Shown here one piece after another: positions 1 to 11,180 of a DNA stretch of 64,000 nt; the stretch's first letter is position 1; each line of letters opens with the position of its first letter. The notes beneath the pieces were generated by a model. It searched no databases. It was not told where the DNA came from and saw only the letters and a program-made list of their open reading frames with translations. A program made the position numbers and the translations under genes. Source of the stretch: Erigeron canadensis (taxonomy: Eukaryota; Streptophyta; Magnoliopsida; Asterales; Asteraceae); the NCBI RefSeq assembly GCF_010389155.1, contig NC_057765.1, forward strand, positions 20,168,270-20,232,269. The letters are read 5' to 3'.

Positions 1-265
1 TCTTTATGGTACTTGATCACAATAAAAAGTATACATCATAATCTCCTAAAAAGTCTCTCAGAATTCTACACACTCTGATGATTATTTAATGTGATCAAAA
101 TACCTCATACAACATAGTTGCCAGTAAATTCTACTATAGAGTTGTACTCCATATTCTATGGGAATGAAGTGCCCTATCATTCTATTAATAATACAAACAC
201 ATCTGATTTTCAAAGAAAAGATATTAAAACCTACAACGATAACAGCTATAATCGTGACACCAAAA
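1..265 (-). other. 3' UTR and downstream flank of the COG0354 gene
   Basis: This AT-rich sequence follows the stop codon at 266 on the minus strand. It should include the 3' UTR, but I could not fix a polyadenylation site. The short open frames here are in low-complexity DNA and look like noise. Confidence 0.5.
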
Positions 266-3200
266 CTAAGGTTTTGAAGTCGGCACCAATGGCTGTTGGC
301 GTGCAAGATAGGGAACATCCACCACTATCCCAGAAATACCGTCTCCTACTACAACTGTGTCCCCTTTTGAAGTAGCTTTCTTTTTAATATACCCCAAACC
401 AAAATGCTCATTCCCCCCTTTTCCACAGGTGTAACTTGTCAACTTTCCTACCTGCAAAAAGTAATAAAACTATCACTACTTAGTGTCGCAAAACTCATTA
501 ATTTAGGCAGCAGAATAGGTAAAGTCTGGCTTAGTCTGGACTCTGGAGGTATTACTATATATAAAATATATCCTAGCGATAAACAGCGGCTTGACGGGCC
601 CCTTCTCTTTAATAAACAATGACATCATTTTTTTAATTTCACTAAATATCAATGTGGGTTTACCAAAAACAAAATATCAATGTGGTAGAGAGCAGTGTAT
701 ATCGACACATATACACTTTAAACAAAGAAAATGAGCACTTATACCTTCTTCCCTTCAACTGTAATAGGACTGCCAGGTTCCACTGCTGATGAAAGTTGAA
801 TGCCACACAACTTCTGCTTGATTCCATCATAGGTGATCAATCTTGCAATGGTTTCTTGTCCTTTGTAACATCCTGAGAATCAATCTTACTAAAATTAGTT
901 CATTAGGGTAACACTCCGGTAAGAACACTTAAAAACATCATTTTGATGCTATAAAAGTCCATAAAACTAACATAGTGCATAACTAATTATCATTATTTAA
1001 GTGTTTAACAATACATTGATCCATCAAAATCGAAAAAATCACGTTTTTTGTTGGATGCATCATTTTTGATGAATATGCATCCAAGATGGATGACAAAACA
1101 AAAAACATGATTTTCTCGATTTTGACAGACCAATGTGTTGTTAAACACTTAAATAATAATAATTAGTTATACATTATGTTAGTTTTATGGACTTTTAATG
1201 CATCAAAATGTAGTTTTTAAGTGTTCTCGTGTTCTTATTTTAAGACTGTGAAGGTAACACTCCGGGGAGAACACTTTTAAAATAAGAACTGTGAGAACAC
1301 TTAAAAACATCATTTTGATGCATTAAAAGTCCATAAAACTAACATAGTGCATAACTAATTATCATTATTTACGTGTTTAGCACATTGATCCATCAAAATA
1401 AAAAAAATCATGTTTTTTGTTGGATGCATCATTTTGAAGAATATGAATCCAAAATGGATGCACAAAACAAAAAACATGATTTTCTTGATTTTGACAGGCC
1501 AATGTGTTGTTAAACACTTAAATAATGATAATTAGTTATACACTATGTTAGTTTTATGGAAATTTAATGCATCAAAATGTAGTTTACAAGTGTTCTCACC
1601 CTGTTCTTATTTTAAGATTGTTCTTATTTGATAGTCCCCCAATATATATATATATATATATTATATATGTAATCATACACAGAAATTTGATGAAGCAGGC
1701 AACATAAGAGGTACCTTTGTTCAACGACACCGCATTCCAAAGACCGGCCTCCAAAACATTAAACTCGTCTGTAAGTTCTCTGCCAGGTGTTGGCCTTCCT
1801 GTAGCTCATAAGTCCAACAAAAAATAGAAAACTTGTAAAAATAACAATTTCTAGATGTTTTTATACCAGCGCTCTTAATGAACTAGTTCTAAATGTCGTA
1901 CATTATATCAATAAACCTTAAAAAAAACCATGACAATTTAACACTTGAAACTACAATCGTAGAAACATCCACAACAATTTCATATATGTGATCTGAAATA
2001 GACTTTTTTGCAGGACCAGAGAAGTCCTTTTAAATATTTATCGCGGACCTTTGCAGTACTAAAATAAGCATCACAAAAGCTCTTTATATTGGGCAAAAAG
2101 CAAACAAATGTACTATACTTTTTGAAAATTTTCGACTTCAGTTACTTAATTCTATTTGTTTTTCTCTTAGTCAAAGGTACTCTAACTAGTTTTTGGCACC
2201 CAAAAAAGGAAACTTGACCTAATGAGCATGTTTTATATGGGACGACCTGGACCGGTGGTGACCTGCTATCAGTCAAAATCCTTTTTGTCGATGCCAAAAA
2301 CAAGTTAAATACCTTTTATTACAGAAAGAAGTTGAGTAACTCAAATCGGATATTTCCAAAAGTATAGCATCTTTTCGTGCAGTTTCTCTTTTCTATTGTT
2401 TGTTTAGAACTTAACTTCTTACATCTACAACCAGAATAGAGCTGAAAATGATAGAGTAAATAAGTGATAACCTTGAAGAATTCTGTAAGTTTCCAATGCA
2501 TTAGAGCCCATTGGAGTTGCACCATTATTCAGAAGAGCTTTCCAAATCATTCCTGCAGCTGCTGGTGACATTAATAGTGAGAAACCTTCTTCAGATATTA
2601 CACTTCCCACTGCGACTGTTACTGGATTACCCCCAACCTGCATAAATTTAAACTATTCATCGTTTGTATTCCACAGAAGAACAATCACACATACATAAAG
2701 CAGGAAAACAGCCAGAGTCATTAAGCAGGAAAGCAGCCATAATCTAATGATAAACCAAAGAACTAGATTTCCAGATAGGATGGGGGGCCGAAGCAAACTA
2801 GTACAAGTTCTAATTGGCTTCCAAAAAACCGTTAGGAGTTTGTTTAGAATTACACTTATGCCCGCGCAATGCGGCGGCGGTGGGGGTAGTGATGGCGGAG
2901 GTGGTGGTGGTCACGGTGGTGGGGGCGGCAGTGGGGACGGTGATGGGGGCGACGATGGTGGTGAATGTAAAAGTAATTGATGTTAAAGGGGGTATTGTAG
3001 TTATTTCAAGTGTTGGATGATCTATACTATAAATTATTTCATTAAGAGTATTATAGGTATATTAGATGGAGATGTTTAAATTAGGGATTAAAGGAGAAGG
3101 GTATTTTTGGTTTTTCAAAGGCAGAAAGTTTAAGGGAAAAAAAAGGTGGTTTTTTTTATTAGATAGTATAGATTAGTATTAGTCCTTGGTTCAGTATGGT

Positions 3201-6200
3201 CCCCAAACTATTTATCGTTTAATTGGTCCAGTTCTAAATTCCATGACATGTTTTTGGTTTCGGCATGATCTGGTCTGGCTTCATATCAGTAAACACCCCT
3301 AAATAAGAAAACTAGATTAAAACATCCTAATTGAAAACCTACCTAATTAACGGTCTATGATGCACACAATATACTTTAGACCTAATTTCCTAAATTGAGA
3401 AAGGTCCTTGTACCTACTTAATTTTTATTTTAATGGCCAATCAAACTTTCATTTCATTCAAAAAAATAAAAACCTACCCAGCTGGTAGTTAAAACAAATG
3501 AACACCGTGTGGGTAAGTACCTACTTGATAAATTCAAATTACTGAGTGAAAAAGATAAGTTAAAAAAAATAACACTTTCTGTAATAGGAAAATCATAAAC
3601 AGTTATCAACAAGACTACCTAAGACAGAATGAAAGAGATCAGTTCAAAAAATAAATATGGTGATAATTTCAGTAAGACTGGACAAGAAACGAATTACATT
3701 ATAATGCTTATGCGAGCCATAAGGTCGTCCCATAAGGTCACCAAGATTCAAATCCACCATTACCTGTAAAAATGCCAAAGATAATTGCAGCTTGAGAAGA
3801 TAAAGCAATTATGCAAATGTAACTAAGAAACTTCAGGTTGAAGCTCATTGAAGCCATACTTGATTACTTTTTGGTCCCAAAAGCGCAAACAAGCAAGTCT
3901 TGTCACTAATGTCTTGAATTTCTACCTTGTCAGCAAAAAATATGTACCTACACTCGCAACACAAATACTTTAGGGTGTGTTTCCTTCCATCACAAAAAAT
4001 TTAAATCAAATCCAAGTACCTATAAACTTTGATATTTCTTTAGTCTCGAAATGGCCAATATTCCTTACACCGTCATATAGAAGATTTTTATATATCAACT
4101 ACTAAATGTTTATTTTTATAGAAAAAATATTATTCTAAGAAAAAGGAAGCGAAGAAGAAAATAAAAGGTTTGGAACAAAATGGCTGAAAAGCTTCCCTCC
4201 CTTCGCCTTTCCTTCTCACCTTAAAAGTTCTAGAATACAATAACTTTTTGGATCCTTACCCAATGCTCACGTTCTACCCAAAACTACACTCGAGTACACG
4301 ATGCTAATGCAGTCACATTAATGTAGTAAAATTGCAAAGTTGTGGTCATAACGTATGATATTTTGTTAACCAATGGGTTCATAACTAATCTGAAATTTAC
4401 TAGCTATAATATGAAACAAAACATGCATGTATAATTCAAAAGTGTATTAACTAACATACTTCCTGAGCATTTCACTGATACTTCCACTTGTTGATGGTGA
4501 TACAACAAGTGTGACTGCTGTTTTCTGTAAATAAGAAACACTCGTAAATCTTAAAATCTTTTGAAGCGACTTAATAATTGTATTCAGGAATAACGTTACC
4601 ATGTTCCATGCTAGTGCAATATCAATTGTTCGAGCAGTTGGAGTTACAAAGACAGTGTCACATCCCTACAAGATTCAATTCAAAATTACACATTGTCTTC
4701 TAAGACAATCAACACCAAGATCTTGAGGTGTAAGATAAGCTGGGTGGATAATTATCAGAATAGGGAAATGAAATATGAAATAAAAATATGCTTTGGGAGT
4801 GTGAGATAGGCGGAGGAGGGTAGGGATGAAACAGGATAAGTTGAATTTTGGACACTCTTTTTCCATATCTTATTCTTTATAATTAACTAATGCCATAACT
4901 TTGATTACAAAAACTACTTTATTACAATAATAACCAACATATTACTATTCACAAAAAATGGTTCAAAAACAAACACATTTGACTAAACAAGAATTCAAGA
5001 GGCTATATGCATTATAAAGTTACATCGGGTGATCTTTGAGATTATTTGACTAGCTACCCTTTTAGCTAATGATTTTAGAAAAAACTTTAAAAAAAGCGAT
5101 CAAATTGACCCATTCATAAGCAAATCAATGGGGGCAATAAATCGCCTCTATAATAACTAGACTGAACAACCAAAACATCTTTGATGAACCTACTATTATC
5201 AATGCCTCAAAGACTTACCCCTCCTTTAGAAAGTGCTTCAAAGTTTGCAGTACTTTGATTGTGAAGAAAGTGAATACGATCTTCTCCACTGACTGTCATC
5301 AACAAAAAAAGAAATGAAAGAGTGAGAAAGTTACCAAATTTAGACAAACTAAATTCAAGTTACGTAGATGAGAACATTCTGAACATAAGGTAGCATATGA
5401 CAAGTGCATTCTTGTAGAAATCTGATACAGATCAGTAATGTGGAACGCTCTGAGATAAATTCTGAAATCGATTAAAAAAATCAAGAATAATAACAAGAAC
5501 TTCTTCTCCGACCAAGTTTTTTTCCTTAAAAGTTTTTTGATTTTTTCTTTCATAATAGTGGATTTATATAGCTCCAATGCATTCTCTGAAGAAAATGAGT
5601 TCCTAGGTGACTGCAAACATCATTTTCTGTTACTCTAGAACCTTTCCTATAGACATTATATTGCTCATATAAATAAATTATAAATAAATACTATAAAAGG
5701 GGCAGATAAAGTCATGCTTCGATTCAAAGAACTGAATATTAGGAAGTTTACCTCGTTCGGGCTCATATGTAAATCATAAATAAATACTGCAAAAGGGATA
5801 ATAAAGTCATGCTTTGATTCGAAAAATTGGATATTAGATAGTTTACCTCTTATCCTACCATAGTGAGAAAGATCAACAATCTGCCAAAATGTAGAATGTA
5901 TGTTACTTCCAGAATGTTATAAAAAAAGAATAATCTAGTAAACCATTTTCAGTAATGTGATGAAACATAGCACAAAAGAGAAAAGAAAAGAATGGACAAG
6001 AAACAGAAATTTTGAAATCTTCCCATAAGTGATTTCAAAGGTCATGAGTTGCAGAATATGAAAGACGTGACTATGTAAGCATGCATATCATAATACAAAA
6101 TGTTATATAGTATTTGTTGGATGGCATATTTTGAAATTAAAAAATCCATCAAGGGTTACGCTTTATTAGAAGAATAAACATATGACATCCATTATAAGTC

Positions 6201-7240
6201 GCAACCTAAAAGGGAAAGAGACTCACAAATCTTTCTTTCCTAAAATTCAGTTTCAAACCATTAAACATACTTACTCTTTGTGAAATTAAAATTCTGTGTC
6301 AACATAAAATGAGTGAATATTACAAATAACACCTAGTGTATTCTTCGCCTCTTCGGTAGGGAAATCTAGGTTCAGAAAGGACACATAAACAATAAAAACG
6401 AAAAGCATAAAGCACCTTTTGGTACCCACCACAGTGCCGTTGTCAACCGCATCTAAAGCCTCCTCGTCATTATCATATGTTTCAATGACCCAAGCTTCTG
6501 ATATATTCTCCACGGAAATAGCCAAGTCATCCTACAAGTGTCAAGAATTCCATTCTCAGCTTAAAGTTCATGAACCTAATACACACATTTAAAGATCGGA
6601 CCAATAATCGTCTTTTGTTTTAAGTTTTAACCAGCAACAACAAATGGATATATGATGTCGTAAATGTAGTTTTGGATGATACTAACCGAGCTAGGCGCAG
6701 AAGACACATTTACGAAACAAAGACATTTCTGTTACTCTGTATCTCAAATTTTACTCCGTCCTCTAATATTCAGGCATTTTAGTTTTAAGAATTTCAATAA
6801 TGCAACATTTATCCATAAGCACACTAACATAAAAACATATATCATCATGATGAAAAGGGTTAAAAATTTAAACCTTTAATATATTAGAGAGAGAGATTTA
6901 CAAAATAGAACCAAATAGCCTAATAATCCTCTATGATTTATCTCTCTCTCTTATATATAGAGAGAGATTTACAAAATGGTAATCATAGGTGGGGATGGGA
7001 GCTTACATAAAGATCGTGGTCAATAGGTGGAGGAGAAAGATCAAAAGGGATAGCAGTCACAGCGGTTGATGATGATGACAATTGTAACTTCCGGCTGATA
7101 AAGCAACGCGCCGCCGAAGGCGAAGAGCAGAGGAGTGGAACGCGGGAAAAGTGCGTGTGTTTCACGCTCCGGTGAGAGAATGTCGGGGTTTTTAATGTTG
7201 TAGAAATACTAGTAGCAGATGAGGATGATAAAATCACCAT
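266..7240 (-). CDS. IBA57.2: Plastid COG0354 folate-binding Fe-S assembly protein (IBA57/YgfZ family), 12 exons
   Basis: I assembled the exons from splice sites and family conservation: 7240-7007, 6531-6430, 5880-5847, 5292-5219, 4665-4600, 4524-4460, 3947-3860, 3763-3698, 2637-2472, 1798-1715, 872-745, 451-266. All 11 introns are GT..AG, phases agree, and the total is 1293 nt (430 residues). Residues 1 to about 75 are Ser/Thr-rich with few acidic residues, like a chloroplast transit peptide. The GcvT-like body follows, with VDLSHYGRIR (114-123), FLHNQST, CDTVFVTPTARTIDIA and the family signature KGCYKGQET (326-334). The C-terminal part is a GCV_T_C-like barrel. The family (bacterial YgfZ, IBA57) uses tetrahydrofolate in maintaining or assembling Fe-S clusters, and it is not the glycine-cleavage aminomethyltransferase. 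The sequence matches what I recall of Arabidopsis At1g60990 (IBA57.2, plastid) along its whole length. The frame looks intact. The symbol rests on memory of that homologue; plastid targeting is inferred. Confidence 0.93.
907..1245. mobile_element. Long-inverted-repeat MITE, copy 1, in intron 10
   Basis: The element starts GGTAACACTCCGG and has a left arm of about 130 bp (AAGAACACTTAAAAACATC onward). The same sequence returns inverted on the right (ending AAGTGTTCTCGTGTTCTT). The centre is a short spacer with TGGATGCATC. It has no coding capacity. It lies inside an intron of the host gene, so its transcript would form a long hairpin. The superfamily is unassigned; the ends recall Mutator-like MITEs. 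Ends are approximate. Confidence 0.75.
1253..1618. mobile_element. Long-inverted-repeat MITE, copy 2, in intron 10
   Basis: This is a second copy in the same orientation, only a few bases after copy 1. It again begins GGTAACACTCCGGGGAG and ends in an inverted version of its own start. It keeps an AAATAAGAAC stretch near the left end that copy 1 lacks. The two copies differ at scattered positions, so they are not a very recent duplication. Ends are approximate. Confidence 0.75.
1642..1668. repeat. AT dinucleotide microsatellite in intron 10
   Basis: This is a run of AT repeats between the second MITE copy and exon 10 (1798-1715). It is a simple repeat and probably length-polymorphic. Confidence 0.9.
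2840..3176. repeat. G-rich (GGT/GGC) tract and possible Helitron-like end in intron 8
   Basis: From about 2861 to 2964 the plus strand is an irregular GGT/GGC/GGGG array, unlike the AT-rich intron around it. It follows GCCCGCGCAATGCGGCGG, a phrase like GCCCGCGCGTTGCAGCGGC at 52,703. Further on, TCTATACTATAAA (3020) and its near-inverse TTAGATAGTATAGAT (3162) occur. Such phrases occur near ends of Helitron-like plant repeats, but I could not define both termini. The small open frames here are products of the repeat. Confidence 0.4.
5673..5851. repeat. Imperfect tandem duplication including the exon 3 5' splice site
   Basis: Segment 5673-5757 resembles 5761-5851: both contain GCTCATAT, ATAAATACT, AAAGTCATGCTT, GATTC and AGTTTACCTC. 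The second copy ends in exon 3 and its donor site at 5846. The first copy therefore carries a duplicate, downstream GAGGTAAAC donor-like sequence within intron 3, reading on the minus strand. Confidence 0.65.
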
Positions 7241-7364
7241 TTCTTTTCGATTTGACCGACAATGATCTTATCTTTGTTCTACAGTATATGTTTAAGCTTA
7301 CCCAGCATAAACCAAACTATATCTATTTTTCAGAAAAAATGATAAACAAAGGTTTTCAATGTAT

Positions 7365-7373
7365 TATTTTATA
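7365..7373 (-). promoter_or_regulatory. Possible TATA box of the COG0354 gene
   Basis: Read on the minus strand, TATAAAATA lies about 125 bp upstream of the start codon at 7240. That would leave a 5' UTR of roughly 100 nt. The region is AT-rich, so the match could be chance. The Stowaway-like MITE starts only 16 bp further upstream and could affect the promoter. Confidence 0.3.
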
Positions 7374-7388
7374 ATCCCAAAATTTATA

Positions 7389-7601
7389 CTCCCTCCGTCT
7401 CATTTTAGTTTTCATATTAACTAATTTTGACCGTAAATAATTTTGTTTATGTAATGTAACACTTCATATAAAATATATGAGTGAATTGGGTTTTTAATGT
7501 ATTTTTCGTTATATAAGTTTCATCAACTACTATATAATACAAAAAAAAGTTATTTACGGTCAAAATTAGTCAACATGACAATTAAAATGAAACGGAGAGA
7601 G
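7389..7601. mobile_element. Stowaway-like MITE
   Basis: The left end CTCCCTCCGTCTCATTTTAG and the right end (inverse CTCTCTCCGTTTCATTTTAA) form terminal inverted repeats. TA lies on both sides (7387-7388 and 7602-7603). The length of about 213 bp, the TA target and the CTCCCTCCGT ends fit Stowaway (Tc1/mariner) MITEs. There is no coding capacity. It sits immediately upstream of the host gene promoter. Confidence 0.85.
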
Positions 7602-7603
7602 TA

Positions 7604-7624
7604 TAAAATGAAACGGAAGGAGTC
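7604..7624. repeat. Extra MITE end fragment
   Basis: AAAATGAAACGGAAGGAGTCT repeats the MITE right terminus directly after the full element. It may be the end of a second, decayed Stowaway copy or a small duplication. Confidence 0.55.
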
Positions 7625-7692
7625 TAAGAAACTAAAACCTAGCCAAAGAAATATGTCAAAAAGATTAAATGAAAGATTCTAATATGTTATTA

Positions 7693-8411
7693 CAGTAGAA
7701 TCTCTATAAAATAATAGAGGTTAAATTAGTAACCTCAATTCTTTAATGTAAATACATGGATTTTGGTAAAAGTAACTCTCTTTCACGGATTTTGGGTCAT
7801 AAATATTGTTTTTGACGGTGTATGGAGGAGGTTGAGATGTAGACAGTCTTACCCTTATCAAAGATAGAGAGGCTGCTTACAGGTTCTACTAAAGGTAGAA
7901 AAGGACCTCCAGCCTTACTAGGCATGAGGATCGAACCCATAACCTCTGTCTCTAAAGGGAAGGACTCATCCAACCCAGTTGGTTTTCGTGAAAATATAAA
8001 TTAATAATTCTTAAAATATTTTAAAACTTTAAAATTATCTACTGGTAAATATGAATTTATAGTCATTTGTTTTCTATGGAAGACGGCATTGTAAGTTATT
8101 TTCCTTTTTAGTAATTTGTTTTCTGTTTTAACTTTAAATCTATTATGAGTTATTTTTTTCTAGATCTTTCTATTGCACATAATAATTAAGACATTATATT
8201 CTCGTACCGCGACAAAAAAGTTGTGAATTGTTGTTGCCACTTACAATGCTTTTTTTCAAGTGACCGGTTCAAAGCTACCGACTCATTCTGAAGCTCGTTA
8301 TAAATGAATCTATTTAAATTAATAATTTATTAATTTATCGATATAATAATATCTCGTTAAATTGAAAAAAAACTCTGATCTCGACATTATTAATTTATAG
8401 AGATTTTACTG
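7693..8411. mobile_element. Emigrant/pogo-like nonautonomous DNA transposon
   Basis: The ends are inverted repeats: CAGTAGAATCTCTATAAA at the left, and the inverse of the right end reads CAGTAAAATCTCTATAAA. TA dinucleotides flank both sides (7691-7692 and 8412-8413). Emigrant/Lemi1-type (pogo, Tc1/mariner superfamily) elements have very similar CAGTAAAACCTCTATAAATT ends and TA targets. At 719 bp it has no transposase frame. A SINE-like stretch lies inside. Confidence 0.7.
7815..7990 (-). mobile_element. SINE-like segment inside the Emigrant-like element
   Basis: Read on the minus strand it contains GGGTTCGATCC, close to a pol III B box (GGTTCGANNCC). Further on comes GGTAAGACTGTCTACATC, a phrase seen at the 3' side of plant tRNA-derived repeats. 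No clear A box, tail or target duplication was found, so it may be an old or partial copy. It is not a functional tRNA: no cloverleaf can be drawn. Confidence 0.4.
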
Positions 8412-9402
8412 TAGTTGAAAACTTAAATGGATAAAAATATACATAAAATAAAAAAATTAAATCGTAGTAAAAAAAAATTAAACACCACACTATATGTTAA
8501 AAGAAATGTACAAAGAATATCAAGACTTGTATCTAAAAATGATCAACACACCAAAATGTTTTTGATTTTTATTTGACTAGATGAGTGACCGTACGATGCG
8601 GCGACATCAATACCCAACGTGCTAGGTGTCATGACGGCAATAATGAGGACGTGATTAGTCATTGTTATATGTGATTTTATATGAGTTGTAACGTAATGAA
8701 TTTCCAATTCATGTTGTTAGTGTAAAAAAAAATAAAACTACTTTAAAAAGCCCACTAACCGAAAGACTAATACAAAAGAAGCTAATGTCATCAGTTTTAT
8801 GTCATAACTAGAGTGAATACTTGTGCGATGCACAGCGGGTAAAATTAATTTTTTAAACGTCTTGGCTGAAGTTTGTTGATCATGCATCGACGTTTACAAA
8901 GTAGTTTAACTAAAGAATGCATAGTCAAATGTCTTAATGCATGTTTTTTTTTGTGTTCACTTGTGGTAATAGTTTTGTGTAGAATAATATTAAATTGAGA
9001 AGGTAAATCAATTGTGTAAAATAATTAACAATTCATGTTGGTATGAAAAAACATAAAACCAGAAGTTTATTAATAAAAGACATTCAAGAAGATATAATTA
9101 ACATCAAACTAATATCACCGTTTTACAACAAACCAATGATAGAGACAATAAAAATACAAACAACTTGCATTGTGCAAGCAAAAAAGGGACAACCCATTGG
9201 GGACAAAAGACAAAGGAAGACCAAAATGAGCATTCACTCCTCCTTGGATTTATAAATAAACCGTCATGTATATTGTAATAGGTAGTTTGAAATGCAACTT
9301 TACCAGACGTACATGCACTATGTGAATTTGTGATACAGTTACTACATGGAGCCCTCAATAACCTGAAAAAGAAACTCTAAGACAAATGGTTGAGTGGCCC
9401 AC
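8412..9402. other. Intergenic AT-rich DNA with no recognised gene
   Basis: There is no coding frame that I can support. At 8810-8835 there is an ACTAGAGTGA..GTGCGATGCACAGCGG phrase similar to one at 52,690, suggesting a decayed dispersed repeat. A minus-strand frame at 9104-9358 follows an acceptor-like TTTTTCAG at about 9360, but nothing recognisable is encoded. Confidence 0.6.
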
Positions 9403-9600
9403 TGTTGGGTTATATAACTATCATCAAATCAAATCATAAAGCACGGAACGGAAGACAAGATCTATGTAGTTTAATTAATTAACCAAAGTATAGAATGTGT
9501 ACCTTAAATTGGAGAGAATCAAGCAAGAAACCTTAATAAGAAGGTTTGAATTAAACCTCTCTACGATTACACACACAACGTTGGAATGTATGTATACTAG
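9403..9600 (-). repeat. Partial Copia-1 LTR duplicated with its flank
   Basis: This repeats the first 198 bp of the LTR that starts at 9622, beginning TGTTGGGTTATATAACTAT. It is preceded by the same flank (GACAAATGGTTGAGTGGCCCAC) that precedes the full LTR. The period is exactly 219 bp, so the unit is 22 bp of flank plus LTR start. Several substitutions separate the two units. This is a tandem duplication made after insertion. Confidence 0.85.
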
Positions 9601-9621
9601 ACAAATGGTTGAGTGGCCCAC

Positions 9622-10328
9622 TGTTGGGTTATATAACTATTATCAAATCAAATCACAAAACACACAACGGAAGACAAAATCTATGTAGTTTAATTAATTA
9701 ACCAAAGTATAGAATGTGTACCTTAAATTGGAGAGAATCAAGCAAGAAACCTTAATAAGAAGGTTTGAATTAAACCTCTCTACGATTGCACACACAACGT
9801 TGGAATATATGTATGCTAGTACTTGATCACGAACCAAACAACCCTTGTTGCTATCTCTTTAATTCGAACCAACCAAAACCCCGAAGCCCTTTGTTTTTGT
9901 TGATGTCGATCGAACCAAGAAGAGAGAGGAGAGAAGAAGAGATTTTTAGGGTTTTAGAAAACCTAATGAATTGTGTATCGAAAACAATTAACTTAGGCCT
10001 CTATTTATAGTGTTTTGGAAACTTGATGACCAAGTTTAGGGTTTTAAAACCCTTTGGTCGACCGTCCCCCCCCCCCCCCCCCAGAACATTCTAGAGGGGT
10101 TTCCTAGTTGTTTCTTAGTTCCAACTCTTCTTCGTTAAGTCCGTTAGTTAAGTACCATTAACTATTAACTCTTTTAACGGACTTCCGTTAGTTCTTCGTG
10201 ATCAAATTAATTAATAAATTACATTTAATATATTAATTAATTTATAGTTACATTCACGTTGAGGTGTGACCCCGTAGGCTTAAATACTTTCCGGACATAC
10301 GTTCATTTTACGTGATCATATTCTAACA
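9622..10328 (-). repeat. Copia-1 3' LTR
   Basis: The LTR is 707 bp, TG..CA on either strand, and includes a run of 17 Cs near 10,066-10,082. Next to it inside the element, minus-strand AAAGTGAGAGC (10,329-10,339) is the likely polypurine tract. Confidence 0.9.
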
Positions 10329-11180
10329 GCTCTCACTTTAGCTCGTAATGAATGAAGATAATAACATTGGTTAGCGTCTAGCAACACGCCAAAGCTCCCG
10401 AAAACATTTAAGTATAGTTTAAATGGTTAAGGCATTTATTTATCCCTTTGTTCAAATACCTTTGTTAAATATGAATATGGATCAAGGTCATTTCATAATT
10501 TAACAATTATGTTTCTCATTCAATAACTAATTAATGATTACCAAATATAATCGAGAACTATCTGGATTTATTTGGGCACGACCATGCAAATATCTTAATT
10601 AGTCAAATGAGGGCGCCAATGGTATCATGCTTCAACTTTTTAATTGAAGGCACAAATCCTATATTGACTACACGTGTCAGTCATCATACTTCACGACGCT
10701 TTCTGAAAATAGCCGTTTATGTACCCCCTAATTCAGGTGAGTTAGAACTACATCTAGTAAGTGCGATTCATACATGCTGACCTACTTGTATCTCAAGTCA
10801 AAGGATCAATAAAAGTAACCATTTACGAATTTCACTTAATGACGACGATCCATAAAGTGATAATTCGTTAGTGGGGTAGTCCGATATGCATCCGCTATGA
10901 ATATCATGTGAGTTTGGTGGGAACCATCCATTACATATTCCAAGAATATAACCAATCACTCACATTTGTCTTAGTTTAATTATATTCTCATATAATTAAT
11001 CGACAATGGACAATTTAGAATATTTAATAATATATAAAAATATGAAATATTCAAGGATTAAACATGCAAATATAGGACACAATTTAATATTGAATGAAAT
11101 CAAACATATCAAGCATTTTATTTCATTATAGAAAATATAAATTGTTTAACATCCCTTATCCAAATACTGAAACAACAGAT
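10329..11180 (-). other. Copia-1 3' noncoding region
   Basis: This AT-rich sequence lies between the end of RNase H (stop at 11,181) and the 3' LTR. No open frame of note was seen. Confidence 0.7.

Noticed and set aside
2747..3020. Gly-rich and Val-rich frames over the G-rich tract
   Set aside because: They are translations of the GGT/GGC repeat inside an intron.
7815..7990. tRNA gene, suggested by GGGTTCGATCC
   Set aside because: No cloverleaf or acceptor stem; fits a SINE-like remnant better.
9104..9358. 84-codon minus-strand frame after an acceptor-like TTTTTCAG
   Set aside because: No recognisable domain, no compatible upstream exon, and low-complexity end. Left as a possible relic only.
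10066..10082. Run of 17 Cs
   Set aside because: Present at the same place in both Copia-1 LTRs (15 Cs in the other), so it is part of the LTR and not an assembly gap; exact length may still be unreliable.
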